From positions 434,001 through 498,000 of the forward strand of contig CALSTG010000001.1 in the NCBI GenBank assembly GCA_943789205.1: a stretch of 64,000 nucleotides of DNA. The letters are read 5' to 3'. Both the position numbers and the translations under genes were made by a program. Origin of the DNA: an uncultured Flavobacteriales bacterium (GTDB lineage: Bacteria; Bacteroidota; Bacteroidia; Flavobacteriales_D; Crocinitomicaceae). Numbering within the stretch: position 1 is the first letter of the stretch; each line of letters begins with the position of its first letter. The notes below the pieces were generated by a model. It saw only the letters and a program-made list of their open reading frames with translations. It did not search any database and was not told the origin of the DNA. Of the stretch, positions 43,452 to 53,414 are shown one piece after another.

Positions 43452-43513
43452 CAGAATCGCTTTGGAATCAACAAAAAGAAAGCGTTAAAAAGACACAAAC
43501 AACTATTCTAAAA

Positions 43514-46500
43514 ATGATGAAATTAACTGCAATAATTTTATTTTTTATTATCTCATTGAAATCCATGGCATGTGATGGAAGCTCTATCAATCTCATATCG
43601 CAAACAACGAACCCTGACGGTAGTATTACTTACGAACTAAATCTTTATTTAGACCTTGGTGGCTCTGATGTTGCACACTATGGTTTTACTCTATCATTTT
43701 TATCTTCATTTAATACTCCAGAAGTAATGGCGGGAGGATTTGACCCTCTAATATCACAAGATGATTTAACATCAGGAATTAGTGATGATCTCACAGGACT
43801 GATCGGTGAAGATGTGAATTCTATTGCAAATGACTCAGATTGGGCTCCGTATGAAAACAGAACAGATGTTTTAAGCTATGAATCCAATGGTATTTTCCCT
43901 TCAGCTTCGACAGATTATAGTATGACAATATTTGTTACTGTAATGGGATGTGTAGAAAATATAGAGTTTGATTCGAATACCAATTCTGGAAATGCAGCAT
44001 GTATTTACACTGCAAATACCGGTCAGATTTGCGATGGATGTGATGTTTCTGCAGGAAACATAAATATTATAGGTGGCACAAATGTTGGACCGAATGAATA
44101 CGAATTATCAAACTGTGAAACGATAAGCTTTTCTGTTACCAATGAAAATCTGAACGGTGCAACGTTAACCTATGGATGGGCTATTTTTAGTTGTGAACCC
44201 AATTTACCTTTTAATGCTGCAGAAATCTCTAACTTCAACAATAATTCATGTTATCTCGGTTCTGATTACGGCACATCCACTAGCGATGTAGATGCAGGAG
44301 GCATAAGCGGGACTATTATTGGTGGATACGAGCAGCTTTGGATCCTTCCCTATACGAGTGATATCGCAGATGCTTTAGATGGAAATGGCGATGGGTGCTA
44401 CGATTTCGGAGATGTCATCCAAGTCAATTATATCCCGCCAACTTGCGGTACCTGTTCTGACCCTGGATGTGCTTCGGGAAGTGTAAACACTTTTGAAGAC
44501 AGAACATATCTATCTTGTAACAACCCTTGTGCAGACCTAAATAACACGACATATATTACACATCATACAGTTACAACTGATGCATTTGGTAATATTGGAG
44601 TGGTTCAACAAGTTAATTTTAGTCAGTTTTCTTGTAGTGAACTCAGTCGAACTGCAGTCCTTAGAGAAGCTACCAACGCTTGTTTAGGACCAGATATTCT
44701 ACCAACGGTAACGAACGCTAATGGTGTAGGAAGTGGATTTAATCCTGAGTGGATTGGACTCAACCCAAATACAAGCTACACACTTATTATTAATACAATT
44801 ATAGGTTCCGATTGTAATTATGACTTTGGGTGCTTGGATTTTTATGGTATTCCAGGATGCACGGCTAATGCGGGGGTAACAGATATCATAACCTCAAACA
44901 CCAGTAATACGGACTATGTTCTTTGTTTTAACGAGTCCATAGATTTGACAACCACAAACTATACACTACCAAATGCATCGGCAAGCTCAAGTATGGGATA
45001 TGCGCTTTACAACTGTGAGCCAACAACAAATGATCCCGCAACTGATTTATGCTTTACAGGTCAATATGTTATTGGAGATATCGCGAACAGCGTAAATAAT
45101 GGCACCTTTGCTCCGGCAATTACAGCTCCAAATCAAACAGTTTGGCTGGTCCCGATCACAATGGATATGGCTGTCCCTCCCGTTTTTAATCATGATTCAG
45201 ATGAGGATGGTTGTTTTGCTATGGGAACTCCAATTGAGATAAGCTATTTAAATCCAATAACCACAACAAATATTAATGACTGCAATTCGGGGTCTGTTAA
45301 CATTTCAATAAATGGTGGGTATCCTGAATTCTTTTCAGGCAGCTATAACCTTGTAAATTTGGGTTCCGGAACATTGAGCAATACAACCATTGTCAATTCA
45401 GGGGGGTCAGTAGATATAACTAACCTAAATAATGGAGACTTAATAGAGCTTAGTATAACAGATAATAATGGGTGTCAAGAAATATACACAAGTACTTTTA
45501 ACTGTTTTGAATGCGGAAATTGCAACACTCCAGATTGCCTTATTGCCGGAGCTTATCCAGACTATCAAACTGCAGCAGATCCATTAAATCAATGCGCTCA
45601 AATTAACCTAATGGGGTCCAATCCAATCAATGGAGCAACCTTCACGTCCTATCATACTATTACCTCATCCAATACCGGAACTCTTGGATTAATTGTATCA
45701 GTTGGTGTAAATGCGCCTGGTGGAAATGCCTGTCCGATAGATAGACAAGCTAAGCTCTACCCTATTGGTGGGCCTTGTACAATAGGATCAGGTATAGCAG
45801 CAACGTCTGAGGGCAATAACGGTTCTCCATTTTACAATCCAGAATTTGTTGGATTGATACCGAATACCAATTATATATTGGAAATAACTTTTATCGTTCC
45901 CATAGGATGTGATTTGATAGATCATTGTGAATCCTTTTACTACCCTGAAATATGTCAAATCACAGATTTAACAGGTGCAGTGTTGGAATGCGACCCTCAG
46001 GATAACACGTACAGCGTTGAGCTTACCATTTCTTATGTGGCCAGTCCAAATGATGGCACTCTCAATATAACATCTCCTATTAATCAATCTTTCACGATTA
46101 CATCAAGTCCGCAAACCGTTTTATTGACGGGACTTCCCGCTAATGGACAGCCTACAGATGTATCTGCCTCTTTCAGTTCAAATAATAATTGTTCATTTGA
46201 TGCCTCAGATGTTTTTACGGCTCCTGAGATTCCCACACTTATAATTACAGATCCGTCTCCAGTATGTGAACCAGAATCTATAAATCTTTTAGATGCCCAG
46301 GTTACAGCTGGAAGCACTGGCGGTGTTGAATTTTCTTATTGGACTGATTCAGATGCAAGTGTAGTTTTGGAGGGCGCTACTGCACTCGAAAACTCAGGTA
46401 CATACTATATTCAAAGTGTTAGTGACATAGGCTGTGTTGCGATTGAACCAGTTGTAATCGCTATTTACCCTACCCCTATTATGCCCGTTGTATCAGATGA

Positions 46501-46999
46501 TGCAACATATTGTAACAATGAAATACCACTTTTAATGGAGGCCCAAGGCAATTCAGGTAATATTACTTGGTATGCAGATGAAGAATTAAATGAAATTATC
46601 AGTAATGAAGCCACATTAGCTCCCAACAATACGCCAGGTTTATTAACGTATTATGTGACATCAACAGAAAACAATTGTGAGAGTCCACCGAATAATATTG
46701 TAATTGAAATTATTGAATGTGGGATTATTGTTCCTACTGCATTTACTCCGGACGGTGACAACGTAAATGATTTCTGGAGCTTAGAAAACATTGATGTGAT
46801 TTATCCCAATAACAAAGTGTTCATATATAACAGGTGGGGAAGTATTATATATGAAAGTCAAGCCGGTAGCTATGAACAATATCCTTGGGATGGTACTTTC
46901 AACGGTGAAAAACTTCCGGTTGGATCCTTTTATTTTATCATTGATTATAGCGATGATTATACAGAAACGAGAAATGGCACGGTATCTATCTTAAAATAA
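43514..46999 (+). CDS. Large secreted protein with T9SS type B sorting domain
   Basis: This 1161-residue extracellular protein starts with a signal peptide (MMKLTAIILFFIISLKSMA, cut before CDGSS). It has a long Cys-, Asn- and Thr-rich region with several similar beta-sandwich-like modules; a CxTCSDPGC-type cysteine pattern (GTCSDPGC, NCNTPDC) recurs. It ends in the type B sorting domain (IIVPTAFTPDGDNVNDFWSLENI, then VFIYNRWGSIIYES and PWDGTFNGEKLPVGSFYFII). Type B domains occur on gliding-motility adhesins such as SprB. No enzymatic domain is visible. I chose the ATG at 43514 because the upstream in-frame stretch is charged and lies near the promoter. Confidence 0.88.
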   Translation: MMKLTAIILFFIISLKSMACDGSSINLISQTTNPDGSITYELNLYLDLGGSDVAHYGFTLSFLSSFNTPEVMAGGFDPLISQDDLTSGISDDLTGLIGEDVNSIANDSDWAPYENRTDVLSYESNGIFPSASTDYSMTIFVTVMGCVENIEFDSNTNSGNAACIYTANTGQICDGCDVSAGNINIIGGTNVGPNEYELSNCETISFSVTNENLNGATLTYGWAIFSCEPNLPFNAAEISNFNNNSCYLGSDYGTSTSDVDAGGISGTIIGGYEQLWILPYTSDIADALDGNGDGCYDFGDVIQVNYIPPTCGTCSDPGCASGSVNTFEDRTYLSCNNPCADLNNTTYITHHTVTTDAFGNIGVVQQVNFSQFSCSELSRTAVLREATNACLGPDILPTVTNANGVGSGFNPEWIGLNPNTSYTLIINTIIGSDCNYDFGCLDFYGIPGCTANAGVTDIITSNTSNTDYVLCFNESIDLTTTNYTLPNASASSSMGYALYNCEPTTNDPATDLCFTGQYVIGDIANSVNNGTFAPAITAPNQTVWLVPITMDMAVPPVFNHDSDEDGCFAMGTPIEISYLNPITTTNINDCNSGSVNISINGGYPEFFSGSYNLVNLGSGTLSNTTIVNSGGSVDITNLNNGDLIELSITDNNGCQEIYTSTFNCFECGNCNTPDCLIAGAYPDYQTAADPLNQCAQINLMGSNPINGATFTSYHTITSSNTGTLGLIVSVGVNAPGGNACPIDRQAKLYPIGGPCTIGSGIAATSEGNNGSPFYNPEFVGLIPNTNYILEITFIVPIGCDLIDHCESFYYPEICQITDLTGAVLECDPQDNTYSVELTISYVASPNDGTLNITSPINQSFTITSSPQTVLLTGLPANGQPTDVSASFSSNNNCSFDASDVFTAPEIPTLIITDPSPVCEPESINLLDAQVTAGSTGGVEFSYWTDSDASVVLEGATALENSGTYYIQSVSDIGCVAIEPVVIAIYPTPIMPVVSDDATYCNNEIPLLMEAQGNSGNITWYADEELNEIISNEATLAPNNTPGLLTYYVTSTENNCESPPNNIVIEIIECGIIVPTAFTPDGDNVNDFWSLENIDVIYPNNKVFIYNRWGSIIYESQAGSYEQYPWDGTFNGEKLPVGSFYFIIDYSDDYTETRNGTVSILK

Positions 47000-47026
47000 A
47001 AAGCCCCCAATTATTGGAGGCTTTCT
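47000..47026. terminator. Bidirectional hairpin terminator between two convergent cargo genes
   Basis: The stem AGCCCCCAA/TTGGAGGCT with loop TTA lies right after the type B cargo stop and 26 bases from the end of the subtilase gene. Read leftward, the only mispair becomes a G-T wobble, and TTTTTATTTT follows. Confidence 0.65.
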
Positions 47027-47051
47027 AAAGAGAAACTAAAACTTAAAGAGA

Positions 47052-49229
47052 TTATCTCACGACCAATTTTCTTGTCGAAACAGTAGATTGGTTTTCTGAG
47101 AGATTGATAAAATAAATACCTGGATTTAATGCATTCGTCTGATATTTATCCATCATCGCTACATCCATTTTTTCTACGAGTTGACCATTTGCATTTATAA
47201 TAGAAAGCTGATCTAGCTTTTTATTGGTCCATGTCACAGTCGCTACATTCGCTGTAGGATTAGGGTACACATTAACCTCATGAGCCTCAGACTCATAAAG
47301 CCCTGCTTGACTTAATCCCTCAATTGTTACATTGAGTTCTTCAATACATTGATTCGCATCAATGATGACAACTTCATAAAATCCTTCAGAGACATTATAT
47401 AAATCTTCTGAGGCAGCACCCGTATTCCATTCAAAGGTGTAAGGAGCCATTCCACCAACAACAGTAAGGTCTAAAGTAGAAAGTTCATCTTGAAAGCTTG
47501 GTTCATCAACAATAAGCTCTGCATCAATTGATTCTGGCTCTAATACTTCATAAGAAACAAATGTTTGACATCCATTTCCGTCGGTAACAGTTAATCGGTA
47601 GGTACCAGCATAAAGCTCGCTGATATCCTCTGAAGTCGGACCATGTAACCATTGATAAGTGTAATCTGGTGTTCCCTGAATTACAGTGACATCGATTGCA
47701 CCCGTGGCTAGACCATTACATGTAACATTCTGAATTTCATCTGCAAGTGTAACAGGAGTCATAGCCTCAATGTCTAAAGATACATCTGAAGTACATCCAA
47801 GTGCGTCAGTAACAATTAAAGAGTATGAACCGGAAGGAACATTTACAAGATTTAAATTCTCAGAACCATTTGACCAAAGTGCAGTATATGGAGCATTACC
47901 TCCGATGAGGACTACATCAACATTTCCGCCAACCTGATTACAAGAAACAGTTACCTCTGTTTCAATCTCGAAAACCGAGAAGCTAGATGCCAATTCTAAT
48001 GCCGCGGCTGCATTCAATCGACCTGTACCAATCATTCCGATATAATTTGGATTCTCAGCATCTACATTTTCAGAAGATGTCTTTAATATATATTCAATAT
48101 CATCATTACTCAAACAAGGGTTGACATCCAAAATTAATCCTACAGTACCGCTGACAAAAGGTGCAGCATAAGACGTTCCCGACCCAACAACATTCCAATT
48201 CGCTGCAGGACTAATTGTAAGATCATATCCTGGTGCACTTAAATCAACCATTTCATTGTGCTGATGTGTAGTAGAAGGATTTCCTTCTATTCGTTCATGA
48301 TTGTCATTAGGTCCTATACTAGTAACAGAGAAAACATGGTCACAAGATGCAGGGTAAACTAAACTCTCCGAACCGCCACATGTCGAACCATTACCTGCTG
48401 CAGCAACAATAAATGTTCCATTTTCATAAACCTCATCAATAATATCTTGAACATACTGACTAAATTCACATCCTGAAGTCCAACTTAGGTTTATTACTCG
48501 ATAACCAGCGTAAGACGCTGCTAACACCTCATTATAATTCATTTGATAAATTGCTAAAGAGCTATTGTAACCAATGTGGCTTTGTTCTAATGCGTTATTT
48601 GTCGCTCCTCCTGCAATCACTGCGACAGCAGTACCGTGAGATGTAGAAGTATTATTTGATGCATCGTAATAAACGACCTGACCAAGAAGCTCTGGGTGAT
48701 TTACATCTACATTCTGATCAGATATAGCAATAGTTACAGAGGAATCACCAATTGAATAATCCCATGCATCTTGCGCATTAATTAGATCTAAAGAATAATC
48801 TGAAGTAGCGAGATTGTAATCATTTGGAGTAGCCAACTTTCGATATTGTGGCGCGGATTCAATCATTGAAAGTGCCTGAATTTGACTTAATTCTCTAATA
48901 AGATCTTCCTTATTGAATTCAGCGGTAAATTCATAAACCTTTATTAGCTTTTCAGATCTTGATGCAGAAACTGCGCGTTGAACATTTGTGATATGTAAAG
49001 TCTTCAAAGCTTTATTTAATTCATCATCCACAGAAACAAGTTCTGAAGTCTCATTATAATAAGGAATGTTTGCTGAGTTTGATATTGTGACCCAAACCTT
49101 ATTTGTTTGAGTAGGTTTAATAAGCTCGTTACTTTCTTCTTTAATAGATACAGCATTTGCCATAAAAGCGAAAAGCGTAATAAAATAAAATGACATCGAA
49201 AAAGTTTTAATCAATTTTAAAGTTTTCAT
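47052..49229 (-). CDS. Secreted subtilisin-like serine peptidase with SprB-type repeats and T9SS type A sorting domain
   Basis: This 725-residue extracellular S8 peptidase has a signal peptide (1 to about 26, ending ANA), a propeptide-like region (about 27-135) and the catalytic domain (about 140-415). The triad is visible as Asp171 (IAISDQNVDVNHP), His198 (SHGTAVAVIAG) and Ser353 (GSGTSYAAPFVSG), with oxyanion Asn280. About three SprB-type repeat modules follow (430-635; motifs ALWSNGSENL and VTDALGC). The C-terminal type A sorting domain starts at EVNVYPNPTANVATVTW and ends with basic VVR. It would be exported by T9SS and trimmed by PorU. Confidence 0.92.
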   Translation of the reverse strand: MKTLKLIKTFSMSFYFITLFAFMANAVSIKEESNELIKPTQTNKVWVTISNSANIPYYNETSELVSVDDELNKALKTLHITNVQRAVSASRSEKLIKVYEFTAEFNKEDLIRELSQIQALSMIESAPQYRKLATPNDYNLATSDYSLDLINAQDAWDYSIGDSSVTIAISDQNVDVNHPELLGQVVYYDASNNTSTSHGTAVAVIAGGATNNALEQSHIGYNSSLAIYQMNYNEVLAASYAGYRVINLSWTSGCEFSQYVQDIIDEVYENGTFIVAAAGNGSTCGGSESLVYPASCDHVFSVTSIGPNDNHERIEGNPSTTHQHNEMVDLSAPGYDLTISPAANWNVVGSGTSYAAPFVSGTVGLILDVNPCLSNDDIEYILKTSSENVDAENPNYIGMIGTGRLNAAAALELASSFSVFEIETEVTVSCNQVGGNVDVVLIGGNAPYTALWSNGSENLNLVNVPSGSYSLIVTDALGCTSDVSLDIEAMTPVTLADEIQNVTCNGLATGAIDVTVIQGTPDYTYQWLHGPTSEDISELYAGTYRLTVTDGNGCQTFVSYEVLEPESIDAELIVDEPSFQDELSTLDLTVVGGMAPYTFEWNTGAASEDLYNVSEGFYEVVIIDANQCIEELNVTIEGLSQAGLYESEAHEVNVYPNPTANVATVTWTNKKLDQLSIINANGQLVEKMDVAMMDKYQTNALNPGIYFINLSENQSTVSTRKLVVR

Positions 49230-49396
49230 ATCGAGTTGTTTTTAAGAGTTGGAACAAATCTCCATCAAGTTCTCGAATGAATAAAAGATTTAAGGATGTT
49301 AGGATGAAAAATACGAGAGGCTACGAAATAAGAAATACGTAACGCTCCCGGACAATGTAAGTAAGAATACTTAGCTTCTAATTTAAAGGTTCGTAT

Positions 49397-50473
49397 CTAT
49401 TTTTGAGAAAAGCGAAATAAAACAATAGCAGCGATACCAAAGAAAACATTAGGAGTCCATACTGCTATTAGTGAAGGAAAACCGATATTTAACGCCGCAA
49501 CGGTTAACATTTTCATTGCGAAAATATAAACAAATACGATTCCTAAGCCAATTGCAATATTCACACCTACACCTCCTCTTCGTTTCTGAGAAGCAACGGA
49601 AACCCCAATAAGAGTCAATATGTAAGCTGCAAATGGATAGGATGTCCTTTGATGTAATTCAATTTCGTACAAGGGAACTATAGCCGATCCTTTTGCGCGT
49701 TCACGTTTTATGAAGGCTTTTAATTCAGAATAAGACATGGATTCCGCGGTGTTTTCTCGAAGCGCCATATCTGATATACTAAAATTAAAAGTCGTATCTA
49801 AACGCTTTACATGTCTCAGGGCAATGGAGTCGTTGAAGAAGCGTTTTTCATAAAAATCATGAAGCTCCCATTTTTTTGAATTTGGTTGATTCAAAGCATA
49901 TCGAGATTTTAAAAAATAAATTGGCTTTCTGTCTTTAGACCACTTTTGAAATACAAAGTCATTAACTCTGCCATCACTATTGGTGTAATTTGAAAAATAA
50001 ACAGATTCTTCTCCTGGAAATTCAGCGTGGTAATCACGAACAACCATAGCATCTCGATAATATTTTTCTTCAAATGACAATCGCACCTTATTCGCCCGAG
50101 GAACTAAAAAGTGATTGATGCCTAGTGAAAACAGCATTAGTAATGAAGCAGCTATAAAATAAGGTCTAAGATACCTTGATAAAGGTTTGCCACTAAACCA
50201 AATTGGTATGATTTCAGTATCCTTAGCCATTATTGTTGTAAACCAAATCACAGATAGAAAAACTATCATTGAAGTGAACATATTCCCATAGAGTATGATA
50301 AAATTAATGTAATAGTCAAAAATGATTTCACTTAATGGAGCTTCATTTGATATAAACTCTCCTAGTTTCTCTGATACATCAAATACAATAGCGAACATCA
50401 TGATTACCCCCAACATGAAGAAAAATGTTGAAAGAAATTTCTTGATTATATATCGATCTATTATAGATAACAT
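49397..50473 (-). CDS. LptF/LptG-family permease (YjgP/YjgQ)
   Basis: This 358-residue inner-membrane protein has the LptF/LptG layout. Two or three N-terminal spans (IDRYIIKKFLSTFFFMLGVIM) are followed by a large periplasmic beta domain (about 120-260) and C-terminal spans ending RRGGVGVNIAIGLGIVFVYI. LptF and LptG with LptB move lipopolysaccharide from the inner membrane. The other lpt genes are absent here. The ATG at 50473 overlaps the tgt stop (TGATG), so translation is coupled; the frame also opens one codon earlier at TTG. Confidence 0.85.
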   Translation of the reverse strand: MLSIIDRYIIKKFLSTFFFMLGVIMMFAIVFDVSEKLGEFISNEAPLSEIIFDYYINFIILYGNMFTSMIVFLSVIWFTTIMAKDTEIIPIWFSGKPLSRYLRPYFIAASLLMLFSLGINHFLVPRANKVRLSFEEKYYRDAMVVRDYHAEFPGEESVYFSNYTNSDGRVNDFVFQKWSKDRKPIYFLKSRYALNQPNSKKWELHDFYEKRFFNDSIALRHVKRLDTTFNFSISDMALRENTAESMSYSELKAFIKRERAKGSAIVPLYEIELHQRTSYPFAAYILTLIGVSVASQKRRGGVGVNIAIGLGIVFVYIFAMKMLTVAALNIGFPSLIAVWTPNVFFGIAAIVLFRFSQK

Positions 50474-51603
50474 CAAAGACGTCTATTCATTTGTTTTACC
50501 ATTGTGTTTTTCCAAGAATTAAAGCTGCCATCAATAATTCTAGCTCTAGCCTCTTTCATAAGTCTAAGGTAAAACGCCAGATTATGAATCGTGGCAATTT
50601 GCATTCCTAAAAACTCTCCAGACTTTAATAAATGACGCAAATATGCCTTGGAATAATTTAAATCAACATAACAATCACTATGCTCATCAATGGCAGAGAA
50701 ATCCGTAGACCATTTTTTATTTTTAATATTAATGGTTCCATTTGAAGTAAATAATAAACCGTGCCTTGCGTTTCTTGAGGGCATGACACAATCAAACATA
50801 TCAACACCAAGCGCAATGCATTCTAATAAATTCCAGGGTGTACCAACCCCCATTAAATACCTTGGCTTTTCCGATGGAAGGATTTCTGTAACCAAAGCTG
50901 TCATTTCATAAAGATCTTCCTCAGGTTCTCCTACTGAAAGACCACCGATTGCATTTCCAACAGCATCAAAAGAAGAAATAACTTTAGCTGACTCTTGTCT
51001 TAAATCTTTATATGTACTTCCTTGAACTATAGGAAATAGCGCTTGATTATAACCATAGCTGCAAGAAGTCTTTTCCATTTGATCCATACACCTTTTTAAC
51101 CACCGATGCGTCATTCCCATAGAATTTTTAGCATACGCATAATCACATGGATAAGGGGTACACTCATCAAAAGCCATAATAATATCTGCACCTATACTCC
51201 TTTGAATATCTATTGCACGCTCAGGCGTAAAGTAATGGTAACTTCCATCAATATGTGACTGAAACTTAACACCCTCCTCCGTTATTTTTCTGGAACCTGA
51301 AAGTGAGTACACTTGATAACCTCCACTATCCGTAAGAATAGGTCTGTCCCAATTCATAAACTTATGCAAACCGCCTGCGCCTTCAATAATATCCATACCA
51401 GGTCTCAAAAATAAATGATACGTATTTCCAAGAATAATTTCTGCTTTCACATCCTGCTTTAGTTCTTTCTGATGCACTCCTTTGACCGTACCTGCTGTAC
51501 CGACAGGCATAAAGATTGGTGTTTCAATGTCTCCGTGATCAGTTGTTAGTTTTCCGGCACGTGCGGCAGAACCTTTATCTTTATTTAAAATGTCGAAGTG
51601 CAT
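50473..51603 (-). CDS. tgt: Queuine tRNA-ribosyltransferase (TGT)
   Basis: This 376-residue enzyme exchanges guanine 34 of certain tRNAs (including tRNA-His) for a queuine precursor. It has the TIM-barrel motifs FMPVGTAGTVKG, LTDSGGYQVYSLSG, DIIMAFDECTPYP, GGLSVGEP and YLMGVGTPWNLLE. The usual zinc motif CxCxxC is degraded to SDCYVD, with only one cysteine, although ATIHNL with its His is kept. I believe this is common in Bacteroidota but could not check. I chose the ATG at 51603 (MHFDILNKDKGSAARAG). It is coupled to the permease gene downstream. Confidence 0.93.
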   Translation of the reverse strand: MHFDILNKDKGSAARAGKLTTDHGDIETPIFMPVGTAGTVKGVHQKELKQDVKAEIILGNTYHLFLRPGMDIIEGAGGLHKFMNWDRPILTDSGGYQVYSLSGSRKITEEGVKFQSHIDGSYHYFTPERAIDIQRSIGADIIMAFDECTPYPCDYAYAKNSMGMTHRWLKRCMDQMEKTSCSYGYNQALFPIVQGSTYKDLRQESAKVISSFDAVGNAIGGLSVGEPEEDLYEMTALVTEILPSEKPRYLMGVGTPWNLLECIALGVDMFDCVMPSRNARHGLLFTSNGTINIKNKKWSTDFSAIDEHSDCYVDLNYSKAYLRHLLKSGEFLGMQIATIHNLAFYLRLMKEARARIIDGSFNSWKNTMVKQMNRRL

Positions 51604-51678
51604 AAAAATGTTAATAACAATATGGGTCAAAGATACATTGAAATCAATTCAAAAGTCATATTTGTAAAAGCAATATAA

Positions 51679-52815
51679 ATGAAACTTCTAAAGCAATATA
51701 TCAGTGATGACCTTTCAATAATTCTATTGATCATTTTCATGCTAACGCTTATGATTCAATTGTATTATGTATTCTCCGTTTTTCTAAAGCTTGCATTTTT
51801 TAAAAAAGCATCAAAAATTAACACTGAAATTATACCTATTAGTGTCATAATTTGTGCCCGTAATGAGAGTGATCAGCTTTTTTTGAATCTACCAAAGATT
51901 CTTGAGCAGAATTATGGAGAATTCGAAGTTATAGTAGTAAATCATCAATCGATTGACAACAGCAAGGAAATACTTGAGACATTCTCCAAACAATATGCAA
52001 ACCTAAAAATTGTTGAAATTCAAAATAACAAACACATACGGTCTGGGAAAAAATTACCCTTAACGATAGGTATAAAAGCTGCAAAATATGAACATCTGCT
52101 ATTCACAGATGCTGACTGTATGCCATCATCCTCCAAGTGGATTCATCACATGTCCTCAAAGTTCAACTCTAAAAATATAATTCTTGGCTATGGCCCGCTA
52201 TATACACATCCTGGTTTTTTAAATAAATTGATTCGTTTTGATACCGCTTGGATTGGAATAAATTATTTATCAATGGCACTACACAAAAGACCATATATGG
52301 GCGTCGGAAGAAATTTGGCTTATACTCAAGATACTTTTTTTACTACAAACGGATTCAAATCACACTATTCTATTGCCTCAGGCGATGATGACTTATTTAT
52401 TCAAGAGGCCACAAAAAACAAGGAGAATTACACTGTTCAAATTGACCCCGAATCTTATATGTTTTCACCTGCAAAACGAACGTTGCAAGAATGGATTAAA
52501 CAAAAATCGAGACACTTTTCAACGACACCAAAATACAAGTTTATTAAGAAGCTATTGTTAGCAATCTACCCAATTTCCTTGATTCTGGCTTGGATTTCTT
52601 TTGTTTCTTTGATTTTACAGGAGGTTTACACTTTTTACATTGTTGCCGCAATGTTATTACTATATGTGATAAAATGGTGCATTCAAGGGAAATGCCTTCT
52701 TCAATTACAGGAAAAAAAGTTTGCACTATTTTTTCCTTTTTGGGATATGTTTTATGCATTATTTATCCCATTATTATATACTGTTGCAAAAAATAAAAAG
52801 AATGCTACATGGTAG
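51679..52815 (+). CDS. Glycosyltransferase family 2 protein with membrane segments
   Basis: This 378-residue enzyme has an N-terminal span (about 14-35). A GT-A domain follows (ISVIICARNESDQLFLNLPKILEQ, LLFTDADCMPSS with the metal-binding DAD, and ASGDDDLFIQEA as the acceptor-side acidic residues). KQKSRHF is the (Q/R)xxRW-like motif, and two or three C-terminal spans close the protein. It resembles processive or carotenoid/lipid-modifying GT2 proteins. The sugar and acceptor are unknown. The last codons overlap the start of the ECF sigma gene by 7 bases. Confidence 0.85.
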   Translation: MKLLKQYISDDLSIILLIIFMLTLMIQLYYVFSVFLKLAFFKKASKINTEIIPISVIICARNESDQLFLNLPKILEQNYGEFEVIVVNHQSIDNSKEILETFSKQYANLKIVEIQNNKHIRSGKKLPLTIGIKAAKYEHLLFTDADCMPSSSKWIHHMSSKFNSKNIILGYGPLYTHPGFLNKLIRFDTAWIGINYLSMALHKRPYMGVGRNLAYTQDTFFTTNGFKSHYSIASGDDDLFIQEATKNKENYTVQIDPESYMFSPAKRTLQEWIKQKSRHFSTTPKYKFIKKLLLAIYPISLILAWISFVSLILQEVYTFYIVAAMLLLYVIKWCIQGKCLLQLQEKKFALFFPFWDMFYALFIPLLYTVAKNKKNATW

Positions 52816-53414
52816 AAAAAAGTCATTTATCTGATAAAGCCAAATACGACTTGAGCCTTGTTGAAGCCGCGATTAAAGGAGATCAGCTTGCTTATGCTGA
52901 CCTTATGGAGCGTTATCGTGAATCCATCTATTACATGATGCTCAAAATGGTAAAAAACCCAGATGACGCCGATGATTTAACAATTGAAGCATTTGGAAAA
53001 GCATTCAATAGGTTACCGCAGTATTCACCGAGCTTTGCTTTTAGCACATGGTTGTTTAAAATAGCCTCCAACAACTGTATTGACTTTATCCGAAAAAAGA
53101 GAATTAAAGTAACTTCCATGGATACCGGTGTTCGAACAGACAATGGCGATGTTATGCAAATCGATGCTAAATCGAACACACCAAACCCAGAAGAAACATT
53201 TATACAAGATCAAAGAGTCATACACATGCGACTATTAGTGAGCAAGCTCAAACCAAAATATAGAGACTTAGTAGAAATGCGTTACTTCAAAGAATTGAGC
53301 TACGAAGAAATCGCAACAGAGCTAAACTTACCCTTAGGCACTGTGAAAGCTCAGCTTTTTAGAGCCAGAGATTTTTTAGCAGGAATGGCCGAAAAGACAA
53401 AAGACTCCATTTAA
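52809..53414 (+). CDS. ECF-type RNA polymerase sigma factor (SigE-like)
   Basis: This 201-residue sigma factor has region 2 (QLAYADLMERYRESIYYMMLKMVKNPDDADDLTIEAFGKAF, then FSTWLFKIASNNCIDFIRKKR). A linker and region 4 follow (LVEMRYFKELSYEEIATELNLPLGTVKAQLFRARD). No anti-sigma factor is adjacent. It is read directly after the glycosyltransferase and abuts rsmG with no gap, so it is probably a housekeeping-linked sigma factor. Confidence 0.92.
   Translation: MVEKSHLSDKAKYDLSLVEAAIKGDQLAYADLMERYRESIYYMMLKMVKNPDDADDLTIEAFGKAFNRLPQYSPSFAFSTWLFKIASNNCIDFIRKKRIKVTSMDTGVRTDNGDVMQIDAKSNTPNPEETFIQDQRVIHMRLLVSKLKPKYRDLVEMRYFKELSYEEIATELNLPLGTVKAQLFRARDFLAGMAEKTKDSI

Noticed and set aside
47450..47960. 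Possible DNA repeats in the subtilase gene
   Set aside because: The repetition is at the protein level (SprB-type modules); the DNA copies are diverged and do not form a DNA repeat array.
49230..49396. Possible RNA element in the 167-base gap between the LptF/G permease and subtilase genes
   Set aside because: No stable hairpin with a T tract, no riboswitch-like conserved core and no clear promoter element could be identified there.
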